A stretch of 46,369 nucleotides of DNA. Source: an uncultured Prochlorococcus sp. Its GTDB lineage: Bacteria; Cyanobacteriota; Cyanobacteriia; PCC-6307; Cyanobiaceae. Numbering within the stretch: position 1 is the stretch's first letter; every line of letters starts with the position of its first letter. The DNA lies in assembly GCA_902634515.1 (NCBI GenBank), contig CACPKH010000009.1, forward strand, positions 1 through 46,369, in the 5' to 3' direction. The position numbers and the translations under genes were made by a program. The notes under the pieces are model-generated. The model was not told the DNA's origin and made no database searches. It saw only the letters and a list, made by a program, of their open reading frames with translations. Below are positions 9,192 through 17,658 of the stretch, in pieces.

Positions 9192-9305
9192 GTTTTTAAT
9201 GAGTTGTTAATGAATTTTAAAGTTGAAAAGACACCTAATAAGACCTAAGGCCAAATGTTTGCAAAAAAAGTAGATAGATTATGCTAGCGATTTCTATCAA
9301 GCAGA

Positions 9306-10022
9306 TTATCTATTACGTCCTCCAGAACGTTGTTCATTAGCGCCATGTCTACCTTCATTAATAGCATCTGCAAGCCTGCCTAAGACTAACTGTACAGATC
9401 TAACTGCATCATCATTACAAGGAATTGGCACCTCGCAAAGATCTGGGTCGCAATTTGTATCAAGCATGGAGATTAAAGGTATATCTAATTTTCGAGCCTC
9501 TAATACTGCATTGGACTCCCTTCTTTGATCAACAAGCACAACAACGTCAGGTAGTCTTTTCATTCCTTTAAGACCGCCTAAATATTTTTGAAGTCTCTCA
9601 AGTTCATGCCTAAGAACAGAAGCCTCTTTTTTAGGCCTCATTGCAATGGCTCCACTTGATTCCATCCTCTCAAGGTCCTTTAGACGATCAATGCGAGCTT
9701 TCATAGTCGTCCAATTAGTAAGCATGCCTCCTAGCCACCTTTGATTTACATAGGAGGAACCACATCTAAGTGCCTCTTGAGCTACTACTTCAGAAGCCTG
9801 CTTTTTAGTACCTACAAATAAAAAGCGTTTACCGCTTTTTGCTGCGTTTCTTGTCCACTTATATGCATTATTCATGCATAAAGCTGTTTTTACAAGATCA
9901 ATTATATGAACGCCATTTCTCGCACAGTATATGTAGCGAGACATCTTGGGGTTCCATCTACGTGTTTGGTGACCAAAATGGGCACCTGCTTCCATCATCT
10001 CAGAAAGACTTACTACAGCCAT
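9306..10022 (-). CDS. rpsB: 30S ribosomal protein S2
   Basis: S2 is a small-subunit protein needed for S1 binding. The start is ATG 10022, giving 238 residues that begin [20 protein letters not shown], the typical S2 N-terminus. The frame is open 15 codons further upstream, but that part overlaps the leader RNA helices and is not conserved protein sequence. Hallmarks are [15 protein letters not shown], the FVGTKKQA loop and the [12 protein letters not shown] stretch. The last residues are basic and Arg/Gly-rich. No strong Shine-Dalgarno sits right at the ATG; a GGTGGAGG stretch lies inside the leader helix A' region about 25 bases upstream, so leader folding could directly control ribosome access. 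Confidence 0.97.
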   Translation of the reverse strand: MAVVSLSEMMEAGAHFGHQTRRWNPKMSRYIYCARNGVHIIDLVKTALCMNNAYKWTRNAAKSGKRFLFVGTKKQASEVVAQEALRCGSSYVNQRWLGGMLTNWTTMKARIDRLKDLERMESSGAIAMRPKKEASVLRHELERLQKYLGGLKGMKRLPDVVVLVDQRRESNAVLEARKLDIPLISMLDTNCDPDLCEVPIPCNDDAVRSVQLVLGRLADAINEGRHGANEQRSGGRNR

Positions 10023-10031
10023 GTTGTTAGG

Positions 10032-10116
10032 GTTTCGGGTTGGCCTCCACCTGACAGGGAAAAACAAACCTAGTCAAAATTTGATTAAGTTTGTTCTCAC
10101 CCGAAACAGTCAGGTG
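10032..10116 (-). promoter_or_regulatory. Predicted pseudoknot in the rpsB mRNA leader
   Basis: Read 5' to 3' on the minus strand, four segments occur in order. A is CACCTGAC (10116-10109), B is GTTTCGGGT (10107-10099), A' is GTCAGGTG (10055-10048) and B' is ACCCGAAAC (10040-10032). A pairs perfectly with A' (8 bp) and B with B' (9 bp). Because they interleave, both helices together form an H-type pseudoknot with linkers of 1, 43 and 7 bases. The structure ends 9 bases before the rpsB ATG, and a GGAGG-like element lies at the A'/linker. In E. coli S2 represses its own rpsB-tsf message through a leader; an analogous function here is inference. Confidence 0.7.
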
Positions 10117-10156
10117 TGTGGAGTTAATTACTTAGATAATTTAACAAAGAATTGAA

Positions 10157-11089
10157 TTAACGTATAGCTAATCGCTTTGCCTCCCGAAAAATTTCCCTAA
10201 CACCTATCAAATTTAAAGGTATTCGTAATATTTCCATAGCAATAGAAGGGTGGCCGTTATTGATCAATAAATTCAGCAAGGGCTTCAAGGTATTTGTATT
10301 AATAATTCCGCCGAGAGTTAAAAACTCCCATAGGAAACGATGAATATAAGTATATTGAGTTATAAGTCTTACTCTAAATGTAGGATGCTTAAGGTAAAAG
10401 ATAAGAGCCATCTTTGCTCGTTCTCTTTCTATTCTAATTAAGTCAGGTATTTGTTTTATGGTTAATGCAGGGTGCCAATGATAACCCTTTGCTTCGTAAG
10501 ATTTAACAAGCTTTACACCCATCATTTTGAGGCGCTCACCAAGTTCGAGATCCTCCCATCCATATAATTTAAATGCAGGATCAAATAAACCAGCCTGCTC
10601 TAAAACACCTCTATCAATCGCAACATTCCCAGTGGCAAAATATGCCCATGAAGTATCCCTTAACTTATGACGTTCAGTAGTTGGATCAGTAAAATTTGCA
10701 GTATTTATTACTGGACCATAAGTAAAGCAAAGCTTGTTATTAAAATTCTTCCAAGCATTTTTTAGAGATCTTATATGAGAAGAAAGGAATGTTTTAGTTA
10801 CAACCAAATCACTATCGATGAAAACTATCACATTGCCTTTAGCATTTTGCACACCATTGTTTCTTGCTTGGCCAGGACCAGCATGATTCTGCTTAATCAA
10901 GCGAACATGAATGAATTCTTGAGATTTTTCATATAAAAAGTCAATAGTGCCATCTGTTGATCCATCATCAACAACGATAACTTCATATCCATCTATCTCA
11001 TTAGACAGTTCTTGTTTTTCAAGTGCTGATAAGCACTTCCTCAATATAGGAAGTCTATTATATGTGGGTATTACAACGCTTATAAACAT
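10157..11089 (-). CDS. Family 2 glycosyltransferase
   Basis: This is a GT-A fold glycosyltransferase of 310 residues. The N-terminal nucleotide-sugar domain starts ISVVIPTYNR and has the D41-D42 pair (VVDDGSTDGT). The metal-binding DxD is at D92-S-D94 (VFIDSDLV), and a later acceptor-side motif GWEDLELGERL also carries galactosyltransferase-like acidic residues. No transmembrane segment is obvious. The donor and acceptor cannot be deduced; a role in lipopolysaccharide or another surface glycan is typical of such genes. It sits between the 49-residue gene and rpsB on the same strand, with 134 bases before rpsB. Confidence 0.88.
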   Translation of the reverse strand: MFISVVIPTYNRLPILRKCLSALEKQELSNEIDGYEVIVVDDGSTDGTIDFLYEKSQEFIHVRLIKQNHAGPGQARNNGVQNAKGNVIVFIDSDLVVTKTFLSSHIRSLKNAWKNFNNKLCFTYGPVINTANFTDPTTERHKLRDTSWAYFATGNVAIDRGVLEQAGLFDPAFKLYGWEDLELGERLKMMGVKLVKSYEAKGYHWHPALTIKQIPDLIRIERERAKMALIFYLKHPTFRVRLITQYTYIHRFLWEFLTLGGIINTNTLKPLLNLLINNGHPSIAMEILRIPLNLIGVREIFREAKRLAIR

Positions 11090-11159
11090 CCTTAATTAAA
11101 TCCTATTGGCAAAGTAAAAAACATTCATATATCAGAAATATTTGGCTGGGAAAAAATCC

Positions 11160-11309
11160 TTAGTCTGCTGCTCCACCATTATTTGCAGTTCCTGTAACTC
11201 CATTACCTGCACCCTCACCTGCGGAACGTAATTTACGTTTTTTAAATTTGCGAGCATATGCTCTATTTCTCTCATGTTTTTCCTTTTTTAGATTCCTTCT
11301 TTTAGACAT
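11160..11309 (-). CDS. 49-residue, strongly basic small protein
   Basis: This short open frame starts at ATG 11309 and ends at TAA 11160. The first 28 residues are extremely basic (MSKRRNLKKEKHERNRAYAR, then KFKKRKLR) and would form a charged helix resembling small ribosomal or RNA-binding proteins. The last 21 residues are a Gly/Ala/Asn/Thr-rich tail. The split composition and the in-frame position between devA and the glycosyltransferase argue for a real gene. A nucleic-acid or ribosome role is only a guess from charge. I believe similar short basic proteins exist in other picocyanobacteria, but I cannot verify this here. Confidence 0.7.
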   Translation of the reverse strand: MSKRRNLKKEKHERNRAYARKFKKRKLRSAGEGAGNGVTGTANNGGAAD

Positions 11310-11345
11310 AGTTCAAATTAATCATTACAAGTGATACTAATCTAC

Positions 11346-12032
11346 TCAATCATGGGGAACTATTGAACCATCTTCCATTTTTAAGAGACGATCTGCCACA
11401 TCAAGAATTCTTTGATCATGAGTAACCATAAGAACTGCACAAGATTGTTCTAAGGCCAAGCGTTTCAATAATGAGACTATTTCTCTACCTGTAACACTAT
11501 CTAAAGCTGCTGTAGGTTCGTCTGCAAGTAAAAGTTTTGGACGAGCAGCAAGAGCTCTGGCAATGGCTACACGTTGTTTTTGTCCACCTGAAAGATCATT
11601 AGGTAATTTATGAAGTTGGTCTGACAAACCTACTTCTCTCAACCATTCTCTTGCCTGATCTCTTCGTGATCTATACGAATAACCATTTAATAAATCAGCT
11701 CCCATTTGAACATTTTGTTCAGCTGTTAAACATCTGAGTAGATTATGACCTTGGAAAATCATTCCAATTTGTTTTCGTAACCGTTGTCGAGTTTTTCTAG
11801 AGGAATTTCTTAATTGATTACCTAAAACAACCAAATCACCTTCTTGAATGTGTCTTAAAGCCCCAATTAATGTTAATAAAGTTGTTTTGCCACATCCAGA
11901 AGGTCCAGTCAACAAGACAACTTCTCCTGGTTGGATGTTCATAGAAATTGAATGAAGTACTTTTCTTCTCATATGGCCAATACCGAACCAATGAGATAGA
12001 CCATTGATTTCCACTGCGGAGTCTTCTGTCAT
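11346..12032 (-). CDS. devA: DevA-family ABC exporter ATP-binding subunit
   Basis: This is the cytoplasmic ATPase of a DevBCA-type exporter. The 228-residue protein has Walker A GPSGCGKTT, a Q-loop (IGMIFQGHNLL), the ABC signature LSGGQKQRVAIARAL, Walker B LLLADEPTAALD and the H-loop VMVTHD. It belongs to the LolD/MacB/DevA group, which pairs with MacB/FtsX-like permeases. It follows devC by 29 bases and devB further upstream, and the three are almost certainly one operon. In heterocyst formers DevBCA exports envelope glycolipids; the substrate in a unicellular picocyanobacterium is unknown. Confidence 0.92.
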   Translation of the reverse strand: MTEDSAVEINGLSHWFGIGHMRRKVLHSISMNIQPGEVVLLTGPSGCGKTTLLTLIGALRHIQEGDLVVLGNQLRNSSRKTRQRLRKQIGMIFQGHNLLRCLTAEQNVQMGADLLNGYSYRSRRDQAREWLREVGLSDQLHKLPNDLSGGQKQRVAIARALAARPKLLLADEPTAALDSVTGREIVSLLKRLALEQSCAVLMVTHDQRILDVADRLLKMEDGSIVPHD

Positions 12033-12061
12033 TTATGAGAATTACAAAGTTTCATCATTAA

Positions 12062-13234
12062 TTAAAAGATTTCAGCTGGATCAGCATCAACAAGTCTTTT
12101 CATTGCTAAAGAAGCGGAGGCCATGCACATAAATAAAATCAAAGAGAAGACTAATAATGCTCTTTCAGAATTCATAGCTACAGGTAACTTAGTTGATGTT
12201 CTAACTAATGCATACAAGCATTGGCCCGTTAAATAGGCCGGTAAGTATCCTAATATGGAAAGGAATAAACCTTCTCTTGCTACAACAGCTAACAAATCTT
12301 TTAATTTATATCCCATAGCAAGTAGAGTTGCATATTCTGGCAAATGATCGCTAACATCGCTATACAATATCTGATAAACAATTACACAACCAACGACAAA
12401 ACCCATTGCGGCTCCTAGTGTAAAAATAAAACCAATAGAAGTACTATTCTTCCAATAATTTTTTTCAAATTCTATAAAATCATTTAAAGTTAAAACGGTT
12501 ACATCGTTGGGTAAGCTTTTAGTTAATGACAAAGCAACTTTATTAACATCACTATTATCCTTTAATCGTATTAGTCCTATCTCAATACTGCCTTTAGGAT
12601 TACTAGGAAGTAATTTTAAGAATGTTTCTCTGCTTGTAATTATATTACCGTCAGCTCCAAAAGAAGGTCCTAAACTTACTAATTCAGCTACTCGTATTCT
12701 CTTACCTGCTACTTCAGTTTCAACAGATCTTCCTTTCAAGAACCAATCCTCTATTGGTCCAAACTCTTTTCTAGAAAGAGTGTCAAATAATACTCTTCCT
12801 TGAATCTTTAATAGTTGAGATTTCTTGTTAAAATCTTTATTAATTAACAAAGGATCATTTGGTTCAAAACCTAATGCGAGAATAGAACGAGTAACAAGAG
12901 TTTTAGGGTTTCGCCAAAGCAAGAAATTCCAATTGACTGGAGTAATTCCATCGACTTGATCATGAGCCATTGATTGAATAAGCCTTCTACGAGGAAAGCC
13001 ACTCATTGCAATAGAACTCATTGAACGTGGACTAACTAAAACCAAATCAGCGTCAAAAGACTTATGAACAGTAACACTTGCATCAAACAAACCATCTCTA
13101 AAACCTAATTGCATGAACATAAGAATTCCAGCAAAGCAAATACCAGCCAAAGCAACAAACAAACGTAATGGTTGCCTAGTTAATAACAACCAAGATAATG
13201 GAATTCTTCTCGACTCAATAAATCTAATTCTCAT
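12062..13234 (-). CDS. devC: DevC-family ABC exporter permease
   Basis: This 390-residue inner-membrane protein has an N-terminal transmembrane segment (about 22-45, LFVALAGICFAGILMFMQLG). A long periplasmic domain follows, then three C-terminal segments (about 268-288, 318-340 and 355-375), as in FtsX/MacB-type permeases. The C-terminal VDADPAEIF ending is typical of DevC proteins. Its ATG overlaps the devB stop as TAATG, indicating translational coupling, and devA follows after 29 bases. It forms the membrane channel partner of the DevA ATPase and the DevB adaptor. Confidence 0.92.
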   Translation of the reverse strand: MRIRFIESRRIPLSWLLLTRQPLRLFVALAGICFAGILMFMQLGFRDGLFDASVTVHKSFDADLVLVSPRSMSSIAMSGFPRRRLIQSMAHDQVDGITPVNWNFLLWRNPKTLVTRSILALGFEPNDPLLINKDFNKKSQLLKIQGRVLFDTLSRKEFGPIEDWFLKGRSVETEVAGKRIRVAELVSLGPSFGADGNIITSRETFLKLLPSNPKGSIEIGLIRLKDNSDVNKVALSLTKSLPNDVTVLTLNDFIEFEKNYWKNSTSIGFIFTLGAAMGFVVGCVIVYQILYSDVSDHLPEYATLLAMGYKLKDLLAVVAREGLFLSILGYLPAYLTGQCLYALVRTSTKLPVAMNSERALLVFSLILFMCMASASLAMKRLVDADPAEIF

Positions 13235-14133
13235 TAGGGATTGAACCTAGCTATAACTTTCATACCAGTATAATTTGAGACTTTTTCAGAAGAAATAGGA
13301 TCTAGAGTAACTCTTACTTCAACAATTCTTGCATCAGCATCTCCTGTAGGATCAGTAGACAAGACTCTTCTTTGTTGAATTTGTGGACTAATTCTAGTAA
13401 CTGTGCCATTAATATATCCTTGGAATCCTCCATTTTCACTAATTAAAGATACTACCTGTCCAATTCTTACTCGACTAATATCTGATTCATAGACTTCGAT
13501 TAACGCTTCCATAGATTTATTTCGGCCTACTTCTAATACACCATCTGAGCCAGGTCTTTCACCTTGACGATAATTTAATTTCAGGACAATTCCATCAATA
13601 GGACTTAAAAGTTGACTACTTTTTATGTCTATTTTTATTCTTGAAATTTCAGATTTAAGCTCATTTTCCCTACCAATTAATTTATTTAAGTTGTCCTGTT
13701 CCATGTCAAGAACAGAAAGTGGGGCTGCTCCCTGCAATGCTGCTTTCTCGTACCGACTGACCTGACGACTTTGAATGATTATATTATTCTGGATAGTATT
13801 TAAACGCGCAGTAAAAATATTTAAGTCAGCCAAAAGTGCTTCTCTATTATCAAATATTGCAAGAACTTGTCCAACCTTAACCTCATCTCCTTCTTCGACC
13901 AAAATCTTTGAAATCCTAGGTATTCCTCCTGTTCTTAATAATGGAGCGGCTAGCATTCTGGTCTCGCCATTGGGTGTGATTTGACCTAATGCTGCTACTG
14001 ACTCAATTGGTCTTTCTGAATCTTCTAAAGACAATGGCGTAATGGTCTTAGTTGAATTAATAGATTGGTTTAGGAAAATAATGCCTATTGATAATCCAGC
14101 TAAAGTTATAACAAGTCCTTTTTTGTATTTCAA
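13234..14133 (-). CDS. devB: DevB-family membrane fusion protein (HlyD-like adaptor)
   Basis: This is the periplasmic adaptor linking the DevCA transporter to an outer-membrane channel. It has an N-terminal membrane anchor (GLVITLAGLSIGIIFLNQSI), a lipoyl half-motif (VEEGDEVKVGQVLAIFD), a helical hairpin with coiled-coil character (ARLNTIQNNIIIQSRQVSRY), the second lipoyl half (LLSPIDGIVLKLNYRQGE) and a beta-barrel domain. I prefer the TTG at 14133, which overlaps the pcyA stop as TTGA and puts the anchor at the very N-terminus. An ATG at 14238 is in frame and would add 35 residues, but those lie entirely inside the conserved C-terminus of pcyA in another frame. The stop overlaps the devC ATG. 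Confidence 0.9.
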   Translation of the reverse strand: MKYKKGLVITLAGLSIGIIFLNQSINSTKTITPLSLEDSERPIESVAALGQITPNGETRMLAAPLLRTGGIPRISKILVEEGDEVKVGQVLAIFDNREALLADLNIFTARLNTIQNNIIIQSRQVSRYEKAALQGAAPLSVLDMEQDNLNKLIGRENELKSEISRIKIDIKSSQLLSPIDGIVLKLNYRQGERPGSDGVLEVGRNKSMEALIEVYESDISRVRIGQVVSLISENGGFQGYINGTVTRISPQIQQRRVLSTDPTGDADARIVEVRVTLDPISSEKVSNYTGMKVIARFNP

Positions 14134-14789
14134 TTCTGAAAAATTTTTGGGCAATCGAACAGTACCAATTCTATATACTGCTCTGCCCAAGTAGCTCCAA
14201 AGATTTTTGTTAGTACTTGCCTTGTCTTTTCGTTGCATTTTTGTTGCTTACAATAGTAAAGCTGCCTTTTGTATCTTTCAATCGTAGTAGGGGATTGAGA
14301 TGAGTTAGGTTGAATAGTTAAGGAGTGAGATATAAGAATATCAATAAAGTTCTCTACTATCAATAAGAATTGATTAGATTCCTCTAGATTATCTGGTCTT
14401 ATAAATTGCACATAAGGAGAAAAGATATCTCCCCATTCAGGAAGTTGCCTAATATTCTTAAAATCATACTTCAATAAATTACTTAAATTTTTATCTATAA
14501 AGTATGGAAGCTTTTCTTCAACTGGAGATAAATCAACAATTGCAGCTGAAATTCCATCAAAAGATCCGACAATATCTACACCAAAGATAGGAAGTTCATA
14601 TAAAGGGTCAGGGAAGAAAACACAATGCAAGATTTCTAGTGAAGATCCCAACTGAGCCATCTCTAAATGAATTTTACGAAAACCTCTAGCCTTATGGAAC
14701 TGATTAACGATAAAAACTTTGTCACCACCTAAGTCTCCGTATATATTTTGCAAAGTAGGATCTAATTCAAGCGCTATAAGACCTGACAA
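14130..14789 (-). CDS. pcyA: Phycocyanobilin:ferredoxin oxidoreductase
   Basis: PcyA reduces biliverdin IXalpha by four electrons to phycocyanobilin, the bilin chromophore, using ferredoxin. Conserved segments include FRKIHLEMAQLG (catalytic-pocket Glu), ILHCVFFPDP (His) and IFGVDIVG (the key Asp), corresponding to E76, H88 and D105 of the Synechocystis enzyme, followed by ISAAIVDLSPV. The canonical TTG start at 14789 omits the first helix of the family. The frame continues upstream as LQPLFESVKDLIRQKTNS, similar to known PcyA N-termini, back to a TAG at 14856-14858. The only conceivable start there is CTG at 14841-14843. Prochlorococcus lacks normal phycobilisomes, so the product probably serves residual phycoerythrin or a sensor. 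Confidence 0.93.
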   Translation of the reverse strand: MSGLIALELDPTLQNIYGDLGGDKVFIVNQFHKARGFRKIHLEMAQLGSSLEILHCVFFPDPLYELPIFGVDIVGSFDGISAAIVDLSPVEEKLPYFIDKNLSNLLKYDFKNIRQLPEWGDIFSPYVQFIRPDNLEESNQFLLIVENFIDILISHSLTIQPNSSQSPTTIERYKRQLYYCKQQKCNEKTRQVLTKIFGATWAEQYIELVLFDCPKIFQN

Positions 14790-14914
14790 GCTATTAGTCT
14801 TTTGCCTAATAAGATCTTTAACTGACTCAAATAAAGGTTGCAGAGGGAAACTTAACTAAACAAGTAATCAACAATATGCGAAAAAGGAACAGAATGGTAC
14901 TTTGATTAGAAAAG

Positions 14915-16159
14915 TTGGTTCAAGAACCTAAAAAAGAAAAATGGATTCTTAAAAATGGAGTCCAATGCATAGCTGCCTTAATTCCTAATGCACCTTTGAC
15001 TTGTATAGATCTTTGGTGCCGAGCAGGTAGTGTTTTAGAGAAAGCTGGTGATGAAGGATTAGCTCATTTTCTAGAACATATGATTTTTAAAGGTAGTAGC
15101 AAGCTAAAAGAAGGTGAATTTGACCTAAAAGTAGAGGCCTGTGGTGGTAGTAGTAATGCTGCTACAGGGTATGATGATGTGCACTTTTACGTTCTCATCC
15201 CACCTGATAAATTAGTTGAAGCGATAAACTTATTAACCAATCTAGTTCTTACTCCAGAAATAAATAAACATGCGTTCGTTTCAGAAAGAGATGTTGTATT
15301 AGAGGAGATTGCTCAACATAATGATCAACCCGACGAACGAATCTTTCAAACCCTATTAGAAAACTGTTGGAAAGATCATCGCTATGGGAAATCTATTTTA
15401 GGCAATGAAAAAAGCCTAAGATCAATCTCTCCTGAAAAGATGAGATTATTTCATAAGAAATTTTATTCATCACAAAACATAGTTATTTCCATAGCCGGCT
15501 CGATACCTAATGATATTAAAGATCTTGTTCAGAATAGTGAATTGGCAGAAATAGATATCGCTTCCGGTAATAATGATACAAATAAAACTAATGCTAATAT
15601 CTTTAATAAAGGAAACCTTGAAATAGAGGACAAAAGATTAGAATTATCAAGACTTTTGATGGTATGGCCATTACCACCAGCGAAGGAAGTATCAATGATA
15701 ATTGGCGCAGATATTGTAACTTCTCTTTTAGCAGAAGGAAGAAGAAGTAGATTAGTTAATCGTTTACGAGAAGAATTAGAAATTGTTGAAAGTATAGATA
15801 TGGATATAACTCCTCTAGAACAAGGAGGAATAATAACACTAGAAGCAACAAGCTTAAAGAATGAGGTCAAGGTTGTTGAAGAAGAAATAAATAACATCCT
15901 ACAAAAAACATATTTTGAAGAAATTAATTTGATAGAACTAAGAAGAGCTAAGAAGCTTGTTACAAATGGATTATGTTTTGGCTTAGAAACTGCTAGTCAG
16001 GTTGCAGGACATTATGGTTATTCAACACTTTGGGGTCGGGAAGATAAGCTACAGAATTCTATTGACATTATAGAAGGTTGGACAATAAAAGACTTAAAAC
16101 AAAAGATATTTAGAACGTTACTTCCTGAGAATAGCTTTACAGTAATAGCAAATCCATAG
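14915..16159 (+). CDS. M16 family zinc peptidase, catalytic member
   Basis: This is a processing-peptidase/pitrilysin-type metalloprotease of 414 residues. The inverted zinc motif is intact: H51-F-L-E54-H55 (GLAHFLEHMIFKG), with the third ligand E131 in VVLEEIAQHND, exactly 76 residues after H55. The second half carries the usual pseudo-symmetric domain. The start is a TTG at 14915; an upstream ATG at 14894 is blocked by an in-frame TGA. It is followed after 16 bases by a second M16 gene, and the two proteins probably form one heterodimer. It is divergent from pcyA. The substrate is unknown; degradation of signal or transit-like peptides is a family-based guess. Confidence 0.92.
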   Translation: MVQEPKKEKWILKNGVQCIAALIPNAPLTCIDLWCRAGSVLEKAGDEGLAHFLEHMIFKGSSKLKEGEFDLKVEACGGSSNAATGYDDVHFYVLIPPDKLVEAINLLTNLVLTPEINKHAFVSERDVVLEEIAQHNDQPDERIFQTLLENCWKDHRYGKSILGNEKSLRSISPEKMRLFHKKFYSSQNIVISIAGSIPNDIKDLVQNSELAEIDIASGNNDTNKTNANIFNKGNLEIEDKRLELSRLLMVWPLPPAKEVSMIIGADIVTSLLAEGRRSRLVNRLREELEIVESIDMDITPLEQGGIITLEATSLKNEVKVVEEEINNILQKTYFEEINLIELRRAKKLVTNGLCFGLETASQVAGHYGYSTLWGREDKLQNSIDIIEGWTIKDLKQKIFRTLLPENSFTVIANP

Positions 16160-16175
16160 AAGATTTAAAGTATTT

Positions 16176-17429
16176 ATGACACCACTAAAGATAGTTACAC
16201 AACCTAAATATAGTCCTAAAATGGTAGAAGTGAAAGTTTGGATCAAAGAAGGAAGTCGCTCTGATCCTGAAAACAAGAAAGGATTACATTACATCTTAGG
16301 AAATTTATTAACTAGAGGTAGCGGTTCTTATAACAGTATAGAGTTTGCCGATTTAGTAGAGGGTTGTGGAGCAGGTATTAGATGTGATGTAAATGAAGAT
16401 GGTATTTTAATAAGTTTAAAATGTGCAAAAGAAGACCAGTCTTTGCTTGTTCCTCTTATAGGCTTAATAATTACAGAGCCTAAAATTGATATAGAGCAGG
16501 TTAGGTTAGAGAAAGACTTAACATTTCAAATACTAAAAAAGCAAAAAGAGAGTTCGTTTCAAAATGCTTTTTTAAATTGGAAGTCTATCGCTTATAAAAG
16601 CTCATATTATAAATATGACACTACAGGAAAGAGGGAAGATATTCGTGGAATTTCTAGAGAAGATATTCTTACCTTATCAAAGGGACTAAAGAATAGAGAT
16701 ATCTCTATGGTGATAGCAGGATCAGTAGAAGAGCAAGAAGTTTTAGAGTACCTTAAAACAAATGAGTTCAAGACGATTATGGACTCCTCACTAATAGATT
16801 ACTCAGATGATAAAAGAAAATCGATATCATGTAAGAGTAAAAATAATAAAAAAGTAATTACAGAAATACAAAATACATCACAAGTCGTAATTATGTATGG
16901 AAATCCTACGGTGTCACACAATAGTATCGAAGATTTAAAGCTTAAACTCCTTTGTTGTCACCTAGGTAATGGTATGTCAAGTGTTTTATTTAAAAGGCTT
17001 AGAGAAGATAATGGACTTGCATATGATGTTGGAATATATAACCCTATAAGAGAATATGAAACTCCATTTATTATTCATGCCTCTACGACAGAAGAAAAAA
17101 CATTTCAAACGTTGTCAATAATAAAAGAATCCCTTAATAAAACACTTTCTACAAAGTTAACAGCAACAGAAATGAATCTTGCTAAAGCAAAATTGAAAGG
17201 TAATTTTGCACATAATATACAAACTATATCTCAACAAGCTGAAAGAATAGCTATTCTTCTAGGGTTCAAGATGCATAAGGATCATGATAAAAGATGTCTT
17301 GAAATCCTAGAAGATATAACTAGTGAAGATCTTATCAATACAGCACAAGATTATCTAAATAGTCCCTACCTTAGCTTATGTGGACCTAAAGAAACAATCA
17401 ACAGAATTAACGAGCTTTATAAAGAATAA
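16176..17429 (+). CDS. M16 family peptidase homologue, non-catalytic partner
   Basis: This 417-residue M16-fold protein lies 16 bases after the catalytic member. Where the zinc motif should be, the sequence is H38-Y-I-L-G42 (KGLHYILGNLLTRGSG), so the catalytic Glu and second His are lost and it cannot be an independent peptidase. It keeps the region LFKRLREDNGLAYDVG, whose Arg and Tyr are the substrate-binding R/Y pair contributed by inactive M16 subunits. Together the two genes match the two-gene active/inactive arrangement known from mitochondrial processing peptidase and many bacteria. It ends 16 bases from the convergent sipA gene. Confidence 0.9.
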   Translation: MTPLKIVTQPKYSPKMVEVKVWIKEGSRSDPENKKGLHYILGNLLTRGSGSYNSIEFADLVEGCGAGIRCDVNEDGILISLKCAKEDQSLLVPLIGLIITEPKIDIEQVRLEKDLTFQILKKQKESSFQNAFLNWKSIAYKSSYYKYDTTGKREDIRGISREDILTLSKGLKNRDISMVIAGSVEEQEVLEYLKTNEFKTIMDSSLIDYSDDKRKSISCKSKNNKKVITEIQNTSQVVIMYGNPTVSHNSIEDLKLKLLCCHLGNGMSSVLFKRLREDNGLAYDVGIYNPIREYETPFIIHASTTEEKTFQTLSIIKESLNKTLSTKLTATEMNLAKAKLKGNFAHNIQTISQQAERIAILLGFKMHKDHDKRCLEILEDITSEDLINTAQDYLNSPYLSLCGPKETINRINELYKE

Positions 17430-17445
17430 GTGTCTTTATAAACTA

Positions 17446-17658
17446 TTAATTTGTCTTTCCAAGATTACTAGCAGGGATTAAGAAGGTACCTCTTCTAAAC
17501 TTAACCTCAATATATTCGTTTGGCCTTATGCCTAAAACATCTCCAACCTCCTCTAAAGCAACCAAGTCTGGAGGTCTAAGCATTGGCATAGGTTCAGATG
17601 TTTTTAAGAAAGCCATAGGAACCTTCAACGCAACTTTTTCTCCAACAGTAAAATCCAT
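17446..17658 (-). CDS. sipA: SipA-like regulatory protein (DUF3148)
   Basis: This 70-residue single-domain protein has an SH3-like beta fold. The diagnostic stretch KTSEPMPMLRPPDLV near residues 19-33, followed by RPNEYIEVKFRRGTFLI, matches the cyanobacterial DUF3148 family. SipA of Synechococcus elongatus binds the NblS histidine kinase and stimulates its activity in the high-light and nutrient stress response. It is convergent with the M16 gene and divergent from bioY across 144 bases, so it has its own promoter. The family assignment is strong; the partner in this organism is inferred. Confidence 0.85.
   Translation of the reverse strand: MDFTVGEKVALKVPMAFLKTSEPMPMLRPPDLVALEEVGDVLGIRPNEYIEVKFRRGTFLIPASNLGKTN

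Noticed and set aside
14133-14238. Extra 35 N-terminal residues of DevB from ATG 14238
   Set aside because: They are encoded antiphase to the conserved PcyA C-terminus and precede the membrane anchor; the TTGA overlap at 14133 is a simpler coupling start.
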